Positions 1 through 5,255 of a DNA stretch of 5,255 bases are shown here, one piece after another (positions within the stretch are counted from its first letter, which is position 1; every line of letters starts with the position of its first letter). Below the pieces are notes generated by a model. It was given only the letters and a program-made list of their open reading frames with translations. It was not told the DNA's origin and did not search any database. Made by a program: the position numbers and the translations under genes. This DNA is from an uncultured Prevotella sp. (lineage in GTDB: Bacteria; Bacteroidota; Bacteroidia; Bacteroidales; Bacteroidaceae): contig USFX01000184.1 in assembly GCA_900553965.1 (NCBI GenBank), positions 1 through 5,255 of the forward strand, given 5' to 3'.

Positions 1-285
1 GTGCTCTTCCAGACGTCGCATGTCAAGTCCCCGATAGTGGTCGCGTATGGTTTCAGTCAGGCCGTTGCAGAACTCTTCGACGCCGGTTGAGGCATCTGCC
101 TGCTTGACAAATCCGGCAATGAGCGTCATGCAATAGCGTCCGTTGGAGCAACCGGCCGCGATGCGGACCGGCGATTTGCTCGTGCTTCCGTCGATGACGG
201 CGACGAAATCGTCAGTAATCACGATTCCGTCTTCCGTTTCTGTTGTTTTGCTTTTGGGTGTTATGTTTTGCTCTATAATCTCCAT
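1..285 (-). CDS. PP2C-like phosphatase-family protein, N-terminal part (3' end outside window)
   Basis: The frame is open from an ATG at 285 to the window edge, giving 95 codons without a stop. The N-terminus has an acidic pair E18-D19 followed by a hydrophobic strand and D32-G33 (context FVAVIDGSTSK). This resembles the first two metal-binding motifs of PP2C/PPM-type protein phosphatases (an ED motif, then a V-x-DG motif), so a metal-dependent Ser/Thr phosphatase-like fold in the cytoplasm is the best guess. The later PPM motifs lie outside the window and cannot be checked. The start at 285 is chosen because the next in-frame Met is residue 53, beyond both motifs. No strong Shine-Dalgarno sequence is visible, only a purine-rich stretch. 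The start lies 74 bases inside the upstream ygiQ-like gene, in a different frame, which suggests coupled translation. The family assignment is an inference from short motifs; the existence of the coding region is more certain. Confidence 0.62.
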   Translation of the reverse strand, partial: MEIIEQNITPKSKTTETEDGIVITDDFVAVIDGSTSKSPVRIAAGCSNGRYCMTLIAGFVKQADASTGVEEFCNGLTETIRDHYRGLDMRRLEEH

Positions 286-2200
286 GGTGGTTCCGTTCCG
301 TCTTGCTGTTCTTCCGTTCTGTTCTTCCGTCTCTGCCTTCGAAAGAATTGTATGTATTCCGGTCGTTGGGCCGCGTCGGCTGCGACCACAGTTCGCGTAT
401 GAGGTCGGGGCGGCCGATGCGACGCAGTGACGCCTCGATGTTGCGGCGTTCCTCCGGTTTGTACCAGAAGAAATACTGCCGCTGTGCCAGTTTCTCCTTC
501 TGTGTCTTTGCGCTGAACACGGGTTCGAGCGTATAAGGGTCATATCCAGTGTACCACGCCTCGGTGCTCACCGTCATCGGGGTCGGCGTGAAGTCCTGAA
601 CCTGTTCCAGATGGAAGTCCAGCCGCTTGGTTATCACGGCCAGTTCGGCCATGTCTTCCTCGCGGCAACCGGGATGGCTGCTGATGAAATAGGGGATGAT
701 CTGCTGGTTCAGTCCCTCCTCGTGGTTGATACGGTCGAATATCCGTTTGAATTCATGGAACTGACTGAACGACGGTTTGCGCATCAGCCGCAGCACATTG
801 TCGCACGTGTGTTCCGGCGCCACTTTCAGACGGCCGCTCACGTGACGGCAAATCAGTTCGCGGGTATATTCCGCCGCCGCCTTGTTTATCTCCTCATACT
901 TGCTTCTGTGCAACAGCAGATCATAGCGCACGCCGCTTCCGATGAAGCTCTTTTTGATTCCGGGAAGCGCGTCAACGGCTCGATATATATCCAGAAGCGG
1001 GCGATGATCGGTGTTCAGATTGGGACAAATCTGCGGGTTTATACAGCTGGGCCGCTTGCATTTCTCGCAGATATTGCGGTTGCGGCCAGCCATTCCGTAC
1101 ATGTTTGCCGACGGTCCGCCGAGGTCTGACAGATATCCTTTGAAGTCCGGCATCTCCATTACCTTCTTCACCTCTTTGAGAATACTCTCCTTGGAGCGGC
1201 ACGTGATGAATTTGCCCTGATGTGCCGATATCGTGCAGAAGGCGCAGCCGCCGAAGCATCCGCGGTGGATGTTGACCGAAAACTTGATCATCTCATACGC
1301 CGGGATGCGCTTGTTCTTATATTTGGGATGAGGGACGCGGGTGTAAGGCAGGTCGAACGACGCGTCCAGCTCCTCGGTTGTCATGGGCGGGTAGGGCGGA
1401 TTGACCACCACGAAGCGGCCGTCCACCTGCTGAAGCAGTCTCCGGGCGTGCATCATGTTCGATTCTTCCTCAATGTGCCGGAAGTTCTCCGCCTGTGCCT
1501 TCTTGTCGCGAAGACAGGCCTCGTGGCTGTTCAGGACGAAGTCAGCGTCCGTGATACCGCCGGGTATGTCCTCCTTGCGGGTCATGTAGACAGTCTGGGG
1601 GATGTCCCGTATCTGTCCGATGGCCATGCCGTCGTCCATCCGTCGGCACAGTTCGAGCATAGGTTTCTCGCCCATACCGTATATAATCATGTCGGCCCCG
1701 CTGTCACAAAGGATGCACTTTCGCAGCGAGTCCTGCCAATAGTCATAGTGGGTGAGCCGGCGCAGTGACGCCTCTATGCCTCCGAGCACAACTGGAACGT
1801 CCGGATAGAGCTGCCGCAATATCCTGGAATAGACTATTGTGGGATATTCCGGCCGCATGTCGTGGCGTCCGTCGGGGCTGTAGGCATCCTCCGAGCGCAG
1901 TCTGCGGTTGGCCGTATATTTGTTGACCATGGAGTCCATGCAGCCCGGTGCAATGCCGAAGAAGAGCCGCGGGCGGCCCAGCTTCTTGAAATCCCGGTAG
2001 TCTCCGTGCCAGTCGGGCTGCGGGACGATGGCCACACGATAGCCCGCCGCTTCAAGGGTACGTCCGATAACAGCTGCGCCGAATGACGGATGGTCTACGT
2101 ATGCGTCTGCCGAGAAGAGGATAACATCAGCCTCTTCCCATCCACGCAGTTCCATTTCCTTTCGGGTGGTGGGTAGAAAGTCAGATAGTCTGTATTCCAT
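212..2200 (-). CDS. ygiQ: YgiQ family radical SAM protein
   Basis: This 662-residue protein is full length for the YgiQ/UPF0313 family. The N-terminal Radical_SAM_N-type domain (about residues 5-295) opens with LPTTRKEME and AYVDHPSFG and includes GGIEASLRR. The radical SAM core begins near 300 and carries the CxxxCxxC motif at C315, C319 and C322 (HRGCFGGCAFC), which should bind a [4Fe-4S] cluster and S-adenosylmethionine. It is followed by SDLGGPSANMYG and a second cysteine group at C378, C381, C386 and C392. The C-terminal DUF3362-type region includes LKVAPEHT, QVQDFTPTPMT and WYTGYDPYTLEPV. The enzyme is presumably cytoplasmic; I know of no established substrate for the family. The ATG at 2200 is supported by an AAGGAG sequence 5 bases upstream and by family-like sequence from the first residues. 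The last 40 or so residues are a hydrophilic Arg/Asn/Lys tail without family character. That tail contains a tandem DNA repeat and overlaps the next gene. Confidence 0.96.
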   Translation of the reverse strand: MEYRLSDFLPTTRKEMELRGWEEADVILFSADAYVDHPSFGAAVIGRTLEAAGYRVAIVPQPDWHGDYRDFKKLGRPRLFFGIAPGCMDSMVNKYTANRRLRSEDAYSPDGRHDMRPEYPTIVYSRILRQLYPDVPVVLGGIEASLRRLTHYDYWQDSLRKCILCDSGADMIIYGMGEKPMLELCRRMDDGMAIGQIRDIPQTVYMTRKEDIPGGITDADFVLNSHEACLRDKKAQAENFRHIEEESNMMHARRLLQQVDGRFVVVNPPYPPMTTEELDASFDLPYTRVPHPKYKNKRIPAYEMIKFSVNIHRGCFGGCAFCTISAHQGKFITCRSKESILKEVKKVMEMPDFKGYLSDLGGPSANMYGMAGRNRNICEKCKRPSCINPQICPNLNTDHRPLLDIYRAVDALPGIKKSFIGSGVRYDLLLHRSKYEEINKAAAEYTRELICRHVSGRLKVAPEHTCDNVLRLMRKPSFSQFHEFKRIFDRINHEEGLNQQIIPYFISSHPGCREEDMAELAVITKRLDFHLEQVQDFTPTPMTVSTEAWYTGYDPYTLEPVFSAKTQKEKLAQRQYFFWYKPEERRNIEASLRRIGRPDLIRELWSQPTRPNDRNTYNSFEGRDGRTERKNSKTERNHHGDYRAKHNTQKQNNRNGRRNRDY
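306..330. repeat. 13-base-period tandem direct repeat in the ygiQ tail
   Basis: The 12-mer ctgttcttccgt (plus strand) occurs exactly at 306-317 and again at 319-330, separated by one base, giving a period of 13. It lies within codons for the low-complexity basic tail of the YgiQ protein, just upstream of the start of the PP2C-like gene. A degenerate third version (cttccgtttctgtt) is at 231-244, inside the overlap of the two genes. Because 13 is not a multiple of three, gain or loss of a unit would change the YgiQ reading frame. Confidence 0.85.
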
Positions 2201-2205
2201 ATAAA

Positions 2206-2212
2206 CTCCTTA
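2206..2212 (-). promoter_or_regulatory. Shine-Dalgarno sequence of ygiQ overlapping the upstream stop codon
   Basis: On the minus strand the sequence reads TAAGGAG, five bases, then ATG at 2200. The TAA is the stop of the small upstream gene and its last two bases belong to the AAGGAG ribosome-binding sequence. A clear Shine-Dalgarno element is less usual in Bacteroidota, where many genes use A-rich leaders, so it firmly fixes the ygiQ start. The stop/SD overlap points to translational coupling of the two genes. Confidence 0.8.
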
Positions 2213-2533
2213 TTCCGCTTCCGTGGCTGTTGTCTGCGGCCTGTCTTTCAGCCAACCGTCGTATAAGGCAATCAGTTTCTGGAGGCCGAAAGCCTTCATG
2301 TTGGGGTGATAGATAACGTCAAGGCATAGGTCGAGCAGCGCCTTGTCGCTCTCAGATTCAGCTTCCAGCAGGGCGCGGACGTTCATCTTGAGCTTTTCCA
2401 ATATTGTTTCGTCCACATATCCGTTGCTTCCCACAAGTCCCATCAGCAACTGATGGCGTTCGATGGTCAGCAGATGTTCTTCCGTTATCTCAATTGTCCG
2501 TGTTCCGGACTTGTTTGCTTGTATTTTAAACAT
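2210..2533 (-). CDS. small conserved-type hypothetical protein, 107 residues
   Basis: I do not recognise a named family. From the preferred ATG at 2533 the protein has 107 residues. It begins MFKIQANKSGTRTIEIT (likely a short beta hairpin), followed by predicted amphipathic helices rich in Leu, Glu and Lys and ending GLQKLIALYDGWLKDRP plus an acidic Thr/Ala/Glu tail. It has no signal peptide, transmembrane segment, cysteine pair or obvious catalytic motif, and is probably a soluble cytoplasmic helical protein or partner protein. The same frame is open to alternative ATGs at 2560 (116 residues) and 2590 (126 residues). The added residues are strongly basic and AT-rich, unlike the rest. The A-rich leader before 2533 is typical of Bacteroidota initiation, so 2533 is preferred; an AGGA sequence some distance before 2560 keeps that start possible. 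The gene ends 9 bases before ygiQ and is very likely cotranscribed with it. Confidence 0.8.
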   Translation of the reverse strand: MFKIQANKSGTRTIEITEEHLLTIERHQLLMGLVGSNGYVDETILEKLKMNVRALLEAESESDKALLDLCLDVIYHPNMKAFGLQKLIALYDGWLKDRPQTTATEAE

Positions 2534-2600
2534 AATCTTATTTTTTAGTTGTTCTTTCATTTTATGGTGCTTCCTGAGCCGTCCCGGCATGAGACCGGTG
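2534..2600 (-). other. short intergenic leader before the small hypothetical gene
   Basis: These 67 bases lie between the TGA of the amidase gene (2601-2603) and the preferred start at 2533. The part near 2534-2565 is clearly more AT-rich than its surroundings, as expected for a 5' leader or promoter region. I do not see a good Bacteroidota -7 element (TAnnTTTG) or a stem-loop followed by a T run that would count as a terminator. Whether the small gene and ygiQ have their own promoter or are read through from the amidase gene cannot be decided here. Confidence 0.4.
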
Positions 2601-4433
2601 TCATTTCAGCAGGAAGTTGATGATGCCGCGCATTATTGACGCCTGTTTGTCCTTGTCCGTGATGCACTCGAAGGGAAAGCCCATCGTCAGCGTGCGGAAA
2701 TCCTGTCCCTTGTAGGCAACACAGGCGTTGCGCCCGTCGGAATAGCGCATGACGGGAAAGGCCGTGCCTGTCGGGTTGATGACGTCAGGTGCCGTGGCGG
2801 CATAATGTGTCTCGTTGAGCGTGTTATGGAAGCTGACGGTCGTTCCCATGCCCTCCACACTGCCGTTGCAGCTGCGGTTGCTTCCTCCGCTGTTGTATTT
2901 CAGTATGTCTGCGACAAACGTCCTTTCCTCATCCGAGATCATGTCCGTTCCGACGTAGGAGCCGCTGACGAACAGCCTTCCGCCCCTTCCGACGTATTCT
3001 CGGAGCTGTCTCTGCATGGCGGTTCCGAAAGTTTTGTAGAACTCAAGGCTGTGTCTGTCGTCACGTTCCAGTCCGAGCAGCAGGTCCACCATGCCGTAGC
3101 GTGACAAGTCCGTGCGGCCGCTTTCAACGGCATGGCTCGAACAGCTCACGATGTTGTATCGTCCGGCTTTCATGATAGCCTCGGCGTGAGTGCGCACATA
3201 GTTCATGTCGTTTCCGGCAATGAAACGTCCGGCCAGCTCGTCGCCGCTCCATCCAAGTCCGCATTCGTCCTCCCGTCCCATGCGGCTGCGGTCGAAGACC
3301 TGCTGTCTTCCGACCCATCCGGCGGTGCGTCCCAAGGTAACACCCGGGTCGTCGTCGAGGTCAAATCCCTGTTCGACGGCGTTGTTGCGGACGGCCGGTG
3401 AGGACAGGCGGTGGAAACCGTTGACAATCATTATGTCGCCGGAGGCATCCGGATTGTATTCAGCGCAGAGCACCTCGGTCGGGAAACTCTCGCCGCCGCG
3501 GTTCACGGCCGCCAGCCGGAAACTGTAGAGAACACCGGGCTCCAGCTTCATCCTGTAGCTCTCCGAAGAGCGTATGAGCGTTCCGTTGTCAAAGCCGGCG
3601 CTGCCGCAAGCCGTATATAATATGTATCCCGTAGGCTGCGACGTCGCCTCCTGCGGGTCGTTGACCGCCGTCCAGCTCAGACGAATCTCGTCCTTGGCCG
3701 TAAATTCGATGGCGAAGTTGTCCGGAGTCAGCGGCGAGACGACGTAGGAGCGGCCGTGCTGGTCGCTGATGTATCGGAGAATAGTCTTGTATATGGAGCG
3801 GGCCAGCGTGAACCGGAAGTTCGGGTCCTGACCGTAGAGCATGTCAGGGAAGTTCTGGTGCGACATCGTTTCGAGGATGGCGCTTGGCACTCCCGGCATG
3901 CGCGTCTCAGAATAGTTACGGTCGTAGAGCTCCCGACGGTTCCATTTACCGTACTTGAACCTGATGTCCCGTGCGGCGTTGTCCAGCAGCGCCTGAGCAA
4001 GATCACGCGAAGCGAGCCGCGAGATGCCAGCGTCAAGCCGGCCGTCGTTGTAGCCGGTGGTGCAGATGGACAGTGAGCCGATGAGTCCCTCGCCGTCCTT
4101 GGCATAGCCGGCGTCGCTGTGGATGGCAAGAGTCATCTCGATGGGAACGCCAAGACCGTCACGCGTGGGAACGAAGCATGAGCCGCCCGCCAGATAGTTG
4201 GTCATCCGCGAGCGGGTGTTGATGTCGTCGCCATAGTCGTCCTCGCCGTTCTTGGTGCTGTAGACGCTCTGCGGCATGCCGGCCCATTGAGCCCAATAGC
4301 GTGCTCCTTCCAGACAGCGCGGCATGCCGCTGACGGCTCCTCCGCGCTCGATGTTGCCCATGCCGCCGCCGAAACGCACGGCATCGGTCGTGACGACGCC
4401 CTTGTGGGAGCTGAGGTTCGTGACGGTTATATT
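2601..4433 (-). CDS. 3' fragment of the broken amidase gene (end of golvesin domain, catalytic half, FnIII and C-terminal domains)
   Basis: Family-like sequence in this frame begins with NITVTNLSS at 4433, before any start codon. It continues through VVTTDAVRFGGGMGNI (end of the golvesin fold), the amidase half with AIHSDAG and SAILETMSHQNFPDM, a fibronectin type III-like module (EIRLSWTAVND … YSFRLAAVNRGGES), and a C-terminal region containing GGRLFVSGSYVGTDM and ending in a helix INFLLK. The first possible start in this frame is a GTG at 4379, the Val of DAVRFGGG. It has no Shine-Dalgarno sequence and lies mid-domain, so it is unlikely to be a real start. No signal peptide could precede it. 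The stop TGA is at 2601-2603. Confidence 0.85.
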   Translation of the reverse strand, partial: NITVTNLSSHKGVVTTDAVRFGGGMGNIERGGAVSGMPRCLEGARYWAQWAGMPQSVYSTKNGEDDYGDDINTRSRMTNYLAGGSCFVPTRDGLGVPIEMTLAIHSDAGYAKDGEGLIGSLSICTTGYNDGRLDAGISRLASRDLAQALLDNAARDIRFKYGKWNRRELYDRNYSETRMPGVPSAILETMSHQNFPDMLYGQDPNFRFTLARSIYKTILRYISDQHGRSYVVSPLTPDNFAIEFTAKDEIRLSWTAVNDPQEATSQPTGYILYTACGSAGFDNGTLIRSSESYRMKLEPGVLYSFRLAAVNRGGESFPTEVLCAEYNPDASGDIMIVNGFHRLSSPAVRNNAVEQGFDLDDDPGVTLGRTAGWVGRQQVFDRSRMGREDECGLGWSGDELAGRFIAGNDMNYVRTHAEAIMKAGRYNIVSCSSHAVESGRTDLSRYGMVDLLLGLERDDRHSLEFYKTFGTAMQRQLREYVGRGGRLFVSGSYVGTDMISDEERTFVADILKYNSGGSNRSCNGSVEGMGTTVSFHNTLNETHYAATAPDVINPTGTAFPVMRYSDGRNACVAYKGQDFRTLTMGFPFECITDKDKQASIMRGIINFLLK

Positions 4434-4434
4434 C
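4426..4434 (-). other. frameshift site (net +1) inside the golvesin-like domain
   Basis: On the minus strand, GAATATAAC is read as E-Y-N in the upstream frame, whereas the downstream frame starts one base later as AAT ATA ACC GTC ACG (N-I-T-V-T). Family-like sequence passes from one frame to the other here, which needs one extra base, or two missing bases, relative to an intact gene. The third frame is closed by a TAA at 4427-4429. No homopolymer run is present at the junction. The exact base cannot be fixed without a homologue alignment. Confidence 0.8.
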
Positions 4435-5255
4435 GTTGCTGCCCTTGTCGAAGTCGAACGTTCCGAGATAGACCCACGTGCCGCCGCCCATGCGCTGATT
4501 GACCCTTATTTCGGTCTGGCCGCCCTTGTGCCACACCGTATAGCAGGCGTCGTCGACACTGTTCGCCATCGTCTGGTAGCTCACGTAGACGGCATAACGA
4601 CCTTCTTCGGGAATGCGGGGCTGATAGGAGATGAGGCTGTAGCCTTTCTTCTTCCGCGTCGTCCGCGACATGCGTGCCGTGCCGGCCACAAAGGGATTCT
4701 CGCCGTCGGCGTAGCTGCCGGCGTGGCGCGCGAAGGCCCGCGTTCCGCAGTCCTTCCATTTTTGTTTTCCGTTCACCTCGATATAGCTCGTTCCAGGCTG
4801 CCGGTCGTCGTTGTCGATGATGACCTCATGGCGCTGCCAGTCGCGTTCGCGGGGTGTGAACACCACCGCTCCGGCTTTTTCGAGCATGGGTATTAGATAG
4901 GGGACGACGATGGTCTGGGTGAACAGGTCTTCCGTCGTTCCGAACAGTTTCGGCCGTTGCCATCTCCATTCGCCGCGCTTCCGGTCGTAGTAGCGGCCGT
5001 GGCTGGCCCAAAGGGCGATGTGGCGGTTCTGTAGACCGTGGGTCAGGCGTACCGGATAGGACACGTTCCGCGTCCACGGCTGTCCGTCGTGGTCGATGTC
5101 TCCCCACAGCCGCCGCCCGCCGCTGTCCTGTGGCAGACGGTTGGGAATCAGCTCGTCGATGGTCATGCCTCCGGTGATGACCGTCACCTTATATTTATTG
5201 TATGGTTTCGGAAGGCTGCCGGCCAGCTTGTTGTATATAGCCGCCGTTATCTCCC
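4426..5255 (-). CDS. 5' fragment of the broken amidase gene (first zinc ligands and start of golvesin domain)
   Basis: This frame is open to the window edge: codons continue upstream of the GTG at 5187 (…LPKPYNKYK before VTVITGGMTIDELIP), so 5187 is not the real start. It contains the first amidase half with ASHGRYY and TTEDLFTQTIVVPYLIPMLE, then the golvesin-like strands IPEEGRYAVYVSYQ and GGGTWVYLGTFDFDKGSNEYN. After about 4426 the same frame continues to a stop at 4159, but that tail of roughly 88 residues is Arg/His/Gln-rich and is the out-of-frame reading of the downstream half. A protein made from this frame alone would lack the third zinc ligand and the catalytic glutamate and should be inactive. 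Confidence 0.85.

Larger units (their letters stand above)
2601..5255 (-). pseudogene. frameshifted N-acetylmuramoyl-L-alanine amidase with inserted golvesin-like domain ('xanthan lyase' type), 5' end outside window
   Basis: Two consecutive frames together encode about 880 residues of one protein; its N-terminus, probably with a signal peptide, lies beyond 5255. Domain order: first half of an Amidase_3-like catalytic domain (about 5253-4820), a golvesin C-terminal-like beta domain (about 4640-4360), second half of the amidase (about 4200-3770), a fibronectin type III-like domain (about 3730-3450), and a C-terminal alpha/beta domain resembling class I glutamine amidotransferase folds (about 3430-2604). 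Predicted zinc ligands are His (ASHG, 4999-5001), Glu (TTED, 4930-4932) and His (AIHSDAG, 4119-4121); the predicted catalytic Glu is in SAILET (3870-3872). The likely role is cleavage of the MurNAc-L-Ala bond in peptidoglycan, in the periplasm or at the cell surface. The common label 'xanthan lyase' comes from the carbohydrate-binding-like domain, and no polysaccharide lyase domain is seen. A net +1 shift near 4426-4434 breaks the gene. It may be a true pseudogene or an assembly/sequencing error, since both halves look well conserved. Confidence 0.85.

Noticed and set aside
1220..1768. Long open frame of 182 codons on the plus strand opposite ygiQ
   Set aside because: It is antisense to the conserved radical SAM coding region, has no recognisable domain, and is expected from the codon bias of a GC-rich gene read backwards.
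2570..2602. Terminator or hairpin after the amidase gene
   Set aside because: Only very short complementary pieces (3-4 bases) are present around the CCGG sequences, and there is no following T run on the minus strand.
4379..4379. GTG at 4379 as the true start of a separate downstream protein
   Set aside because: It is the Val of a conserved golvesin-domain stretch (DAVRFGGG), has no ribosome-binding sequence, and family-like sequence continues upstream in the same frame.
4426..4434. Programmed +1 ribosomal frameshifting to join the two amidase halves
   Set aside because: No slippery sequence, rare-codon or stop-codon context typical of +1 frameshifting is visible at the junction, and no such mechanism is known to me for this family.
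4324..4896. Open frame of 190 codons on the plus strand opposite the amidase gene
   Set aside because: It is antisense to clearly conserved amidase and golvesin motifs and shows no family character; the same applies to the other plus-strand frames in this region.
2601..5255. Genuine xanthan lyase activity
   Set aside because: No polysaccharide lyase domain is recognisable; the motifs fit an Amidase_3-like enzyme with a golvesin-type insert, so the common name is treated as a label only.

Overview
The window looks like a piece of a Bacteroidota chromosome, most likely order Bacteroidales and perhaps a relatively GC-rich Prevotellaceae-type genome. The evidence is the gene content: a large amidase of the type often labelled 'xanthan lyase' in gut Bacteroidales, with an inserted golvesin-like domain, and a YgiQ-type radical SAM protein with a basic tail. 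The taxonomic call is an inference from protein families, not from a marker gene.

All supported genes are on the minus strand, so transcription runs from high to low coordinates. From upstream to downstream the layout is as follows. (1) At 5255-2601 lies a secreted-type N-acetylmuramoyl-L-alanine amidase / golvesin-domain protein. Its 5' end is outside the window, and it is split into two reading frames by a net +1 shift near 4426-4434. (2) A 67-base AT-richer gap follows. (3) At 2533-2210 is a small acidic, helical protein of unknown function. (4) At 2200-212 is a full-length YgiQ-family radical SAM protein. It starts 9 bases after the small gene, and its Shine-Dalgarno sequence overlaps that gene's stop codon. 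(5) At 285-1 is the N-terminal 95 codons of a PP2C-phosphatase-like protein. Its start lies 74 bases inside the 3' end of the YgiQ gene.

Genes 3 to 5 are packed tightly enough to be one transcription unit. The amidase may be read through into them, because no convincing terminator is visible between 2601 and 2533. No pathway linking the amidase, the radical SAM enzyme and the phosphatase-like protein can be shown from the sequence.

The two most interesting points are small-scale. The first is the frame break inside the golvesin insert of the amidase, which separates the first two predicted zinc ligands from the third ligand and the catalytic glutamate. The second is a 13-base-period tandem repeat in the tail of the YgiQ gene. 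Losing one unit would fuse YgiQ in frame with the phosphatase-like gene, and gaining one would end YgiQ 61 bases earlier at a TAG. There are no RNA genes, insertion sequences, CRISPR arrays or other mobile elements that I can support, and I found no convincing new biological system.
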